From Bacteroidota bacterium (GTDB lineage: Bacteria; Bacteroidota; Bacteroidia; Bacteroidales; UBA10428), in NCBI GenBank assembly GCA_003252385.1, contig QKEH01000009.1, positions 16,916 through 80,915 on the forward strand: DNA of 64,000 bases, written 5' to 3'. The stretch's first letter is position 1, and each line of letters starts with the position of its first letter. A program made the translations under genes and the position numbers. Below the pieces are notes generated by a model. It was not told the origin of the DNA, made no database searches, and saw only the letters and a program-made list of their open reading frames with translations. Below, piece after piece: positions 30,228-38,710 of this stretch.

Positions 30228-31332
30228 GACCTATCAGTTTTACAGGCCCACTCCCCAGAGTATCGTGAATCACCCGACCCCCAGCACACAGTTCGGCCAG
30301 TTGCCCTTGTATGAGTTCGGTTCTAACCTTGCCGGCTTCCTTTTCAGGGTACAATACATGTACTGCAGCTCCTGCATCAATGGTGAACCCTACCGGAACC
30401 CTTGTTTGATCCCGGTAGCGACGTATACGTTGCAATGCCTCCAAACTCTGAGGCTTAAGCAAGATATATCCAGGAAAGGAGGTTAACATCATGGCATGCA
30501 GACAAAGTGCCTCGTATTCCACCCAATCGATAAATGCAAACCAGTCGTCTTTCGATACTAAATTGAGAAGAATTTGTAGATGGGTGGATGCTTGTCGGAA
30601 GCGTTCCACAGAAAAAAGATTGCCCTCCATCAGCCGATGCCCTTGAGAACTGGAAACGGTTTTTGCATCCTCATCCAGTATTAAAACGGAATCGTTAAGG
30701 GTCTGGAACAGTGGATGAACCGCGAATGGCAACGGTACCGCCCAGGTATCGGAAGAACCCCTAAGGTCCTGCACCTTTCCCCAAATGGTCCACCCACCGT
30801 ATACCGAACGGCAGGCACTTCCCGATCCGAGTCGCGCCAGATAGGATGCTTTCCTGAAAAATGTATCCTGCGTCCATTTTATTCCGGTAAGCTCTTCCTC
30901 CAAACTCACCAAAGCCAGTGCCAACGCTCCATAAGCCGATGCTGAAGAAGCTATTCCCGAAGAATGTGGAAAGGTATTGGACGATTCGATGGTGAGTTCA
31001 ACCCCCTGAATCCACGGAAGGTAGGACTGAAGCATACCTATATAATGGGTGATTCTTTCCAGAAACTCCCCCTTCCTGTCTCCTTCCAGAGAGAAATGGA
31101 TTTTCGGTTGTTTTCTCTTACCATCATAGTGGTATGCCACCAATGTTCGTGTTACCGATTCTTTCAGAGTGAAGCTCAATGAGGGATTCATGGGTAGCTG
31201 CTGACCGTGTTTACCCCAGTATTTCACCAGGGCAATATTCGATGGGCACTCCCAACCCGTTTTTCCCGACCTTTCGGCGAAAGGAAGCTTGGAATCGGCT
31301 CCATTTTGTAAAGAATCCGAAGAATGCAACAT
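30220..31332 (-). CDS. mvaD: Diphosphomevalonate decarboxylase
   Basis: SNIALVKYWGK, SSGIASSASAYGALALAL, GSGSACRSVYGGW, FTIDAGAAVHVLYP. Confidence 0.93.
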   Translation of the reverse strand: MLHSSDSLQNGADSKLPFAERSGKTGWECPSNIALVKYWGKHGQQLPMNPSLSFTLKESVTRTLVAYHYDGKRKQPKIHFSLEGDRKGEFLERITHYIGMLQSYLPWIQGVELTIESSNTFPHSSGIASSASAYGALALALVSLEEELTGIKWTQDTFFRKASYLARLGSGSACRSVYGGWTIWGKVQDLRGSSDTWAVPLPFAVHPLFQTLNDSVLILDEDAKTVSSSQGHRLMEGNLFSVERFRQASTHLQILLNLVSKDDWFAFIDWVEYEALCLHAMMLTSFPGYILLKPQSLEALQRIRRYRDQTRVPVGFTIDAGAAVHVLYPEKEAGKVRTELIQGQLAELCAGGRVIHDTLGSGPVKLIGHE

Positions 31333-31338
31333 GGTATT

Positions 31339-32277
31339 TCAGTTTATAGACACAATATCCTGATAGGCAAACCATTGGTTCAATCCCTTCCGACGCAAAT
31401 AATCTTCTACCTGAGCCCGATTGCCCCGATGGGTGCATACTACAAAATCGCCTCCCCAGGCTCCTAACGATTTCACCACATAGGGATAGTCGTGAAAAAG
31501 CCCTTCGGCTACCGGCACGGCACGAATATGTCGGGCAATTAAGCTTTCGTGCTCTCGTAGGAGTTTTTCAAAATCTTCCAACTGACTCACCTGACATAAG
31601 GCATTGGTTATTTGCGAGATTCGGCTGGTTAGCATTGGATCCTCTTCAATCTGGTGGCTATAAGCAGCCACTTCGGAAGCAGAGGTCTGTTTGTTTCCCA
31701 AATAGACAAACAGTAACTGATTGTGAAATTCGGGATTAAACGAAGTTTCCAGGCAGGTGGGCTGCTTGTTACTTAAACCATACACAAAGGGTCGATCTCG
31801 CACCGCAGCAGCAATATCGTAACCGGATCCACCGGTAATTTCAGCATTCAAGCTATAGGGGTCTGCTCCAACCCAGGCAGCTAAATTACGGAGTAAGGTA
31901 GAGCTTGATCCCCAACCCCAGTTTCTGTCGAACTCCAGGTTGGTTCTGATGCGCCAAGAGAATGAACCTGAAAAGAAATCGGGCCTATACCGGTTCAACG
32001 CTTGCAGGATACGACTCAATGGTTTTGCCAGGAGAACTGCACTGGTACTAGCGCAGGTAAAATCGGGCAGATGGTAGGTGGCGGTAAACCAAATTCCATT
32101 GCGCTCCCGGGCTTCCCATTCGAGTTTTGGGTGGCAGGTGGTGCGAATTTCTTCCACCGTCATCGACTGTCCGTACTGCAAAGGAAGAACAAGCGCCAGG
32201 GCTCCCCGAAGAACGGCATATTCGCCGCTGAGCAATAATTTACCCTTCGCGTAAAAATGGTGTATCCTGTTTATCAT
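31339..32277 (-). CDS. GYDIA family GHMP kinase, candidate phosphomevalonate kinase
   Basis: KGKLLLSGEYAVLRGALALVLP, NWGWGSSSTLLRNLAAW, GGSGYDIAAA (namesake GYDIA). Confidence 0.8.
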   Translation of the reverse strand: MINRIHHFYAKGKLLLSGEYAVLRGALALVLPLQYGQSMTVEEIRTTCHPKLEWEARERNGIWFTATYHLPDFTCASTSAVLLAKPLSRILQALNRYRPDFFSGSFSWRIRTNLEFDRNWGWGSSSTLLRNLAAWVGADPYSLNAEITGGSGYDIAAAVRDRPFVYGLSNKQPTCLETSFNPEFHNQLLFVYLGNKQTSASEVAAYSHQIEEDPMLTSRISQITNALCQVSQLEDFEKLLREHESLIARHIRAVPVAEGLFHDYPYVVKSLGAWGGDFVVCTHRGNRAQVEDYLRRKGLNQWFAYQDIVSIN

Positions 32278-33586
32278 GACGTAACTGCTGCAGGTATTCT
32301 TTAACTGCTACAGAAGAAACTGTTTTCTTGCGGAAATGTTCTTTTATTTGAGCTCGCTCGCGTATATTGGCACCCAACTGAGTGGCTATGTTGGAAAGAT
32401 GAAGTTGCATGTGCCCGGACTGAATGCCCGAGGTCACCAAGGCTTTAACCGCGCTGTAGTTATTTGCCAGGCCCACTGCGGCAGCAATCTGCATGAGTTC
32501 AACCGCGCTGGGGTTTCCTAACAGTTTCCCGGCGTGCCGGGCCATGGGATGCACTGTGGTGGCTCCTCCTACTGTTCCAATAGCCAAAGGCAGCTCCAAT
32601 GAAAAAGTAAATATCCCTTGGTGCAGGGTGGCAACCGACAGGCTCCGATACGATCCGTCAGCCGATGCCCAAGCATGCGCATTGGCTTCCACCGCCCGAA
32701 AATCGTTACCTGTGGCCAGCACCACAGCATCCACTCCATTCATGATACCCTTATTGTGCGTTACTGCCCGAAACGGATCGCCTTGTGCAATGGCAACAGC
32801 TTTGGTAAAGCGAGAAAGAAAGGTCTCACTGTCCATATTCGGTGCCATATCCCGGAGTTCATTCACAGGAGCCGCCACCTTACAAAGCACCCGGCAATCC
32901 GGTGTATAATTGGAGAGGATGCACATGAGCACCTCCACACGCCTCCAGGATTCGGGCCAGGTTCCATTCCCTGCCAGGGATTGCGTCCATACCCCTGCCA
33001 GACTTTCCAGTACCGTATTGATAAAATTGGCGCCCATGGAATCGGCCGTATCAAATTGAACCTGAAGCTGGTAGTAATTGGGAAGAATATGAGGCAGGCG
33101 AACCACCTGCAGCCCCTTTATACCCCCTCCCCGTTTGTCCATGGAGGTGGTAAGTGGTTTGAGCTGAACCAGCATCTCAGATTGAACCTGCCCGAAAAAT
33201 TCCTGAAGCTTTTCTTCATTGCCCTCCCAGAGAAAATGCACCTGCCCGGTTTTTGTGGTGCCCTGTACCCGGCAGGTAAAACCTCCGTGCCTATCCCAGA
33301 ATTTTGCGGCAGCGGCGGCGGCGGCCACCACCGAACTTTCTTCCGTTACCATGGGAACATGATACCGCATGCCATTGATCCGGAAATTGGGTGCCACGCT
33401 GAAAGGTAAATGATAATTACCCACCATATTCTCCGACAACTCCTCATAAACCTGCTGATAGTTTTCGTTTGTCGCTCTGTGGGAATCCAAATCATCGACC
33501 CAATTCCCGCTGTTGGGCATTATTGAAGCCAGCAGTTGAATCCGCTCCAGACGATCCCGGCTTGAAAAACCTTCAATTCGTTCCAT
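32240..33586 (-). CDS. mvaA: Hydroxymethylglutaryl-CoA reductase, class II type
   Basis: ENMVGNYHLPFSVAPNFRINGMRYHVPMVTEESSVVAAAAAAAKFW; DSMGANFINTVLE; THNKGIMNGVDAVVLATGNDFRAVEA; GTVGGATTVHPMA. Confidence 0.94.
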   Translation of the reverse strand: MERIEGFSSRDRLERIQLLASIMPNSGNWVDDLDSHRATNENYQQVYEELSENMVGNYHLPFSVAPNFRINGMRYHVPMVTEESSVVAAAAAAAKFWDRHGGFTCRVQGTTKTGQVHFLWEGNEEKLQEFFGQVQSEMLVQLKPLTTSMDKRGGGIKGLQVVRLPHILPNYYQLQVQFDTADSMGANFINTVLESLAGVWTQSLAGNGTWPESWRRVEVLMCILSNYTPDCRVLCKVAAPVNELRDMAPNMDSETFLSRFTKAVAIAQGDPFRAVTHNKGIMNGVDAVVLATGNDFRAVEANAHAWASADGSYRSLSVATLHQGIFTFSLELPLAIGTVGGATTVHPMARHAGKLLGNPSAVELMQIAAAVGLANNYSAVKALVTSGIQSGHMQLHLSNIATQLGANIRERAQIKEHFRKKTVSSVAVKEYLQQLRHDKQDTPFLREG

Positions 33587-33599
33587 CCTCTAAGCTGTT

Positions 33600-34598
33600 T
33601 TAACCGGGTTTTATCCGTAAAAAAGCCTGTGCCATACGCAGCGCCTTAACCTGACTTTCCACATAGGCATGCAATGCCTCGTAACTTTGACGGGCATATC
33701 GTAAAAAATTGGATGCCTGTCCGTAGACTGCAGGCAGTGGCGACTTTTCGAGCAGGTAATACCCGTCCAGAAAATTGCGTATGCCGCCCGATAGAATAAG
33801 CTGCTTACACTCCATAACTCCCCCTTCCTGCCGGATCTCCAGTATGGCATCCAGCATGCTTTCGGTATCTTCGCCAATATTTTCAAAAGCCCGTAGCGCA
33901 TCTTTTGAGGCGTCATCTTGCCGCAATACTTCCAACCGGGAAAAATTGGTGCCACCATACCCCGAAGTTTCTATAGCTTCCAGGGGCAAAGCCAGCAAGG
34001 CTCTGAGACTATCTTTACCCATTCCCTGCCCCACCTCTTTAACAATTACCTTATAGGGACACTGTTCCAGAAAGCGGTTTAGGGTAGTAAGTGGAGGCTC
34101 GGTCAAACGATCGCCTTCGGCCTGCACCCATTCCTGCAAGGGATTTACATGAACAATCAGCCCATCGGTGCGCAGACGTTTAACCACATCGTGCAGCCGG
34201 TTGATTTTTCCTCCGGCAAGAAGTTGTTCCAGCTGGCTGATACCAATATTGGCATAAAAAGCGGCATCATCGCCCAGTGTATCGCGCAGGTCGAAATCCT
34301 TAAAATGTCCCTCTTCCTCGAGTAAAATTCTGCATGAACCCAAACCCATTCCCATTCCAAAATCGCGGCATATCCGGGCCAGGTTATGATTGATTTTTCC
34401 CGCCATCTGAGTGCCTCCGGTCATGCTCGAAACCCACAGGGGTACTTTAAACGGTTTCCCCAAAAAAGTGAATTCATGAAACAGTTCCAACGGATGGGCA
34501 CTGAGCATGGGTTCGTATCTAAACCTCGGGTCGGCAAGTTCTTTGTTGGTTTGCGACTGAAAAGCCAACTCAATATGACTCTGTTTTCGATCGTGCAT
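33600..34598 (-). CDS. fni: Isopentenyl-diphosphate delta-isomerase type 2
   Basis: RKQSHIELAF, PLWVSSMTGGT, GMGMGLGSCR, FMN-type TIM barrel with ETSGYGGTNFSRLE, LILSGGIRNFLDGYYLL. Confidence 0.88.
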   Translation of the reverse strand: MHDRKQSHIELAFQSQTNKELADPRFRYEPMLSAHPLELFHEFTFLGKPFKVPLWVSSMTGGTQMAGKINHNLARICRDFGMGMGLGSCRILLEEEGHFKDFDLRDTLGDDAAFYANIGISQLEQLLAGGKINRLHDVVKRLRTDGLIVHVNPLQEWVQAEGDRLTEPPLTTLNRFLEQCPYKVIVKEVGQGMGKDSLRALLALPLEAIETSGYGGTNFSRLEVLRQDDASKDALRAFENIGEDTESMLDAILEIRQEGGVMECKQLILSGGIRNFLDGYYLLEKSPLPAVYGQASNFLRYARQSYEALHAYVESQVKALRMAQAFLRIKPG

Positions 34599-34603
34599 AC
34601 GTG

Positions 34604-35761
34604 CTATTTCTTTAGGCCGATGTGCCGGGAAATCACCACCCGAAGAATTTCGGAGGTACCTTCACCGATTTGCAGGATTCTCTGGTCGCGATAAAACCGT
34701 TCAATTTCAGAGTTTTTAAACAAACCATAGGCTCCATGCACCTGAAGCGCCTCATCGGCCACTTCCCGGGCAATCTCGGAACAATACAATTTGGCCATAG
34801 CTGCTTCCTTACTAAAAGGCAAGCCGGTATCCTTACGCCAACAGGTGGTATACAGAAAGTTCCGTGCCAGTTCAATTTTGGTGGCCATGTCGGCTAATTT
34901 AAACGATATTGCCTGAAAATGTGCTATGGGCCGGCCAAATTGCTTTCTTTCCTGTGCATATGCCATGGCCAGTTCGTAAGCACCCTGAGCCAACCCCAGT
35001 CCCATGGCTGCAATCGACAGGCGTCCCGAATCCAGTGTTTCCAGCATAATTCGTGCTCCTTCGCCGGGTTTACCCAGCATATTTTTACGTGGTACCACAC
35101 AGTTACTAAAAAACAACTTTCCGGTATCGGCAGCCCGCCACATCATTTTATTATCAATTCGTTCGCAACGATATCCGGGTGTGTCGCGCGGTACCATAAT
35201 CACCGATAACTCTTTCTTGCCTTCCTTTTGGCCCGTTACCACCTGTATGGTAGCTCCTGCCGAAATATCGGATGCGGAGTTGGTAATAAACATCTTGGAT
35301 CCGTTTATATGCCACAAACCATGTTCCAGCCGGGCTTCCGATTGTGTGCCTAAGGCATCGGAACCAGCATGTTGTTCCGTAAGCCCAAAGGCCCAAAGCT
35401 TTTCTCCGGTACACAGTTGGGGTAACCACTGCCGCTTCAGCTCGGGATGCGCAAAATGGTAAATTGGTGCCAGTCCCAGTGAATTATGCGATGCCACGGT
35501 GGCTGCCTGCGAACCATCGATACGGGCTAATTCCTCCACCGCTATGATATAGGACAGGGTATCGCGGTTTTGTCCGCCGTATTCCAAAGGAAGAGTGATG
35601 CCGAATAAACCCAGTTCCCCCATTCGTTGCGTCAACTGGTACGAGAACGTTCCGGATTCGTCCAGCAGGGCAGCTTGTGGTTTTATTTCCTGTTCGGCAA
35701 ATAAACGAACCTGATTGCGCAAAGCCTGATGTTCGGCTGTAAGTGTCGGGTATGAAATCAT
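34604..35761 (-). CDS. Acyl-CoA dehydrogenase (context: isovaleryl-CoA dehydrogenase step); listed ORF extends to 35857 but Met33 is the likely start
   Basis: AIFGLTEQHAGSDALG-type FAD motif (WAFGLTEQHAGSDA), QFGRPIAHFQAISFKLADM, RDQRILQIGEGTSEILR. Confidence 0.88.
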   Translation of the reverse strand: MISYPTLTAEHQALRNQVRLFAEQEIKPQAALLDESGTFSYQLTQRMGELGLFGITLPLEYGGQNRDTLSYIIAVEELARIDGSQAATVASHNSLGLAPIYHFAHPELKRQWLPQLCTGEKLWAFGLTEQHAGSDALGTQSEARLEHGLWHINGSKMFITNSASDISAGATIQVVTGQKEGKKELSVIMVPRDTPGYRCERIDNKMMWRAADTGKLFFSNCVVPRKNMLGKPGEGARIMLETLDSGRLSIAAMGLGLAQGAYELAMAYAQERKQFGRPIAHFQAISFKLADMATKIELARNFLYTTCWRKDTGLPFSKEAAMAKLYCSEIAREVADEALQVHGAYGLFKNSEIERFYRDQRILQIGEGTSEILRVVISRHIGLKK

Positions 35762-35924
35762 ATATTTTCCAATTGGTAACTGATCAACAAGGGCAAGCCG
35801 GTTTTGTTTAGCCCTGGCGACTATGTTCCGGTGTCTTGCAGTACGATGCCGTACCACGAGGTGTTATGGACTCACCGGCAGGCTTCATGCCAATACCTCA
35901 ATGGATAAAAAGTTCGGTTTATGC

Positions 35925-37925
35925 TCAGCCCTGTTCATCGGCTACCTGTGCTAAACGCAACAAAGGTTGTCCTTCGCGTACCAAACCACCTTCTACATAA
36001 AGAACATCCTGAACCACGGCATTAAAGGGAATGCGTACCTCGTTTTCCATTTTCATGGATTCAATCACCAGCATACGATCCCCCTGATGCACCTTCTGGC
36101 CGGTGGTAACGTAAACTTTCACCAGTTTGCCGCTTATCGGAGCCTGAAGGATGTCCGAAAAAATGCTTTCGGTCTGAGTTTGATTTAATTGGGATCGCTT
36201 TGTCAGGGGCCTACGGGTGGTAAATTGCATCCTGTTAATGCCCTGTCCAATTTCAATACCATCCTCCTCGCCCCACGAATAATCCAATTGCCTCCAAATC
36301 CCTTGCATACAAACCATAAGTTTGCCACGGCCATGCATGGTTACCTCCATGTTATAGATCTTGTTGGCATGGTAAACGGATAACGTACGACCATCGACAT
36401 GGTCAATCTCCACCGACTGTTCTTCCCCATTGAGCCAAAAGGTGAGGTTTCGCTGCAGTTTCCAAGCACCCAACTGACGTATTGCCGGGGGAAGTGACAG
36501 CGTTTGGCGGTTCCAATGCAAATAAAGTGCAACCAGGCCCAAATGCAGTTTCTCTTCGAGAGTTGGAGTTAACGGAACCGTCAACTCTTTTAAATTCTGG
36601 TCGATAAACGAAGTGTTTATCCGATTGTCCAGAAAAGCCCGTGAATGAAGCACATTCCAAAGAAACACCTGATTATGTTTCAGACCCTGTATGGATATTT
36701 TTTCCAATGCTTCCCTCATCCGCATGAGGGTTTCCTCCCGATTAGAGCCATGCACAATTACTTTGGCAAGCAACGGATCAAAGGCTGCCCCTACCTCTAT
36801 TCCCGGCTGCAAATCGTACTCGACACGTACCGAGTGCAGCGGAAAGGACAGTTGGGTAATGGTTGCAACCGATGGACGGAAATCGCGTTGTGGGTCTTCG
36901 GCATACAGTCGTACTTCCATGGCATGCCCCTTTAGGGATGCCCTTTTCAAGTCGCTGCTCAGGGGGTGTCCCGCAGCCAGACGAATTTGCTCCTGCACCA
37001 GGTCGATACCGGTAACCATTTCGGTAACAGGGTGTTCTACCTGAATACGAGTATTCATCTCGAGAAAAAAATGGTTGCCATTGGAATCCACTAAAAACTC
37101 AACCGTACCCACATTGCGATAGCCTATTGCCCGAACCAGTTGCAGGGCATCGTGGTACAATTTTTCGCGAATAGCTGAAGTCAGTGATACTGCAGGTGCT
37201 TCTTCCAGTACTTTTTGGTACCGGCGCTGCAGACTGCATTCACGCTCAAACAAATGGGCTGCATGGCCATACTGGTCGGCCAGCACTTGTATTTCGATGT
37301 GGCGGCAACCATGCATCTGCTTTTCCACAAACACCTGATTATTGCCAAAGTAAGCAAGCGATTCGCGAGCGGTATGCTCCACCGCTTCCAAAAGTTCGCT
37401 TCGGTTACCGGCTACCCGCATGGCCTTTCCTCCACCACCCAGGGCAGGTTTAACCAAACAGGGAAACAGGGTGTCGTCCATGGAATCCATTATCTGTTCT
37501 GGCGAGCCATGCACCCCTGGAATAATGGGTATCCCAATTCGAAAGGCTACTTCCCGGGCAGCTGTTTTATCGCCCATCAGGCGTATATTTTCATCCGACG
37601 GGCCAATGAAGAGCAGGCCCCGCTCAACACAACGCCGGGCAAAGTCGGAATTTTCCGCTAAAAACCCATAGCCCGGATGAACTGCATCGCAACCGGAAGC
37701 ACAGGCAATATCCAGCAACTTTTCACCATTCAAAAAGGTCGAACTCAGCGGACCCGTACCCAGCGAAACCGCCTCATCAGCCTCATGAACATAGAGCAGG
37801 TCTTTTTCCGATTCGTTGTAAACCACTACCGAAGAAATTTCCATACGCTTCAGGGTTCGCAGAATGCGCCGTGCCATTTCCGACCGGTTTGCAATGAGTA
37901 CCTTTCGAATGGTTTTTAGCTCCAT
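35925..37925 (-). CDS. Methylcrotonyl-CoA carboxylase biotin-carboxylase/biotin-carrier (alpha) subunit
   Basis: Biotin carboxylase (KVLIANRSEMARRILRT, EVRLYAEDP) and C-terminal biotinyl motif VIESMKMENEV. Confidence 0.88.
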   Translation of the reverse strand: MELKTIRKVLIANRSEMARRILRTLKRMEISSVVVYNESEKDLLYVHEADEAVSLGTGPLSSTFLNGEKLLDIACASGCDAVHPGYGFLAENSDFARRCVERGLLFIGPSDENIRLMGDKTAAREVAFRIGIPIIPGVHGSPEQIMDSMDDTLFPCLVKPALGGGGKAMRVAGNRSELLEAVEHTARESLAYFGNNQVFVEKQMHGCRHIEIQVLADQYGHAAHLFERECSLQRRYQKVLEEAPAVSLTSAIREKLYHDALQLVRAIGYRNVGTVEFLVDSNGNHFFLEMNTRIQVEHPVTEMVTGIDLVQEQIRLAAGHPLSSDLKRASLKGHAMEVRLYAEDPQRDFRPSVATITQLSFPLHSVRVEYDLQPGIEVGAAFDPLLAKVIVHGSNREETLMRMREALEKISIQGLKHNQVFLWNVLHSRAFLDNRINTSFIDQNLKELTVPLTPTLEEKLHLGLVALYLHWNRQTLSLPPAIRQLGAWKLQRNLTFWLNGEEQSVEIDHVDGRTLSVYHANKIYNMEVTMHGRGKLMVCMQGIWRQLDYSWGEEDGIEIGQGINRMQFTTRRPLTKRSQLNQTQTESIFSDILQAPISGKLVKVYVTTGQKVHQGDRMLVIESMKMENEVRIPFNAVVQDVLYVEGGLVREGQPLLRLAQVADEQG

Positions 37926-38710
37926 TGTGGTTTCCTCCTTTCCAGGAAGGCCTGCAGGCCTTCCTGAGCTTCGTCCGATATGCGGCTGGCTGCAATAACT
38001 CGGGCAGTCAGTTCTTTCAAATCGGGGTTCACGTCCGGTGCGTTAAGTTGCCCCATCAGTTGTTTAATTCCTTTTTGTGCATGGGCCCCACCTTGCACAA
38101 TCGCATCTTTTAAACGATCGAATGCCGCATCCATATTTTGCGGTTGAATCCTTTCATCGACCAAACCCAGTGCAAGTGCTTCCTCCGCAGAAAATGAATT
38201 CCCCAGTAACATCAGCTGTTTGGCCTTGCCTGCACCAATACGATGTATAACATAGGGTGCAATGGTAGCCGGAATAAGCCCCAGTTTGACCTCGCCAAAT
38301 GCAAAGTGAGCAAGGTTGGAGGCCAACACAAAATCACAAACCGCAATCAATCCAATAGCACCGCCATAACAAGCTCCTTGTATGGTAGCCACCACTACTT
38401 TGGAACACTTATTCACGGCCTCAAACAAATCGGCCAGCAACCGGCATTCGGCCAGATTCTCTTCTTCAACCAAGTCTTTTGACGCTAACATCCAGTGAAT
38501 ATCTGCCCCTGCCGAAAAGGTATCGCCTGCCGATTGAATCCGGACTACACGCACATGATCCATCGAATTTATAGTATTGAAAGCCTTTAACAGCTCATGA
38601 ATCATTGCGGAGTTAAGTGCATTTCTTTTCTCGGGCCGGTTTAAGATAATTAGGGCCACTTGCTGACGAACGACCACCTGAATGCAGGGGTCTGATTTTG
38701 TAGCTTCCAT
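37916..38710 (-). CDS. Enoyl-CoA hydratase, methylglutaconyl-CoA hydratase-like
   Basis: NRPEKRNALNSAMI, FSAGADIHWM, GACYGGAIGLIAVCDFVLA, FGEVKLGLIPATIAPYVIHRIG. Confidence 0.85.
   Translation of the reverse strand: MEATKSDPCIQVVVRQQVALIILNRPEKRNALNSAMIHELLKAFNTINSMDHVRVVRIQSAGDTFSAGADIHWMLASKDLVEEENLAECRLLADLFEAVNKCSKVVVATIQGACYGGAIGLIAVCDFVLASNLAHFAFGEVKLGLIPATIAPYVIHRIGAGKAKQLMLLGNSFSAEEALALGLVDERIQPQNMDAAFDRLKDAIVQGGAHAQKGIKQLMGQLNAPDVNPDLKELTARVIAASRISDEAQEGLQAFLERRKPQWS

Noticed and set aside
32618-33409. 263-aa plus-strand ORF
   Set aside because: Antisense shadow of the HMG-CoA reductase gene.
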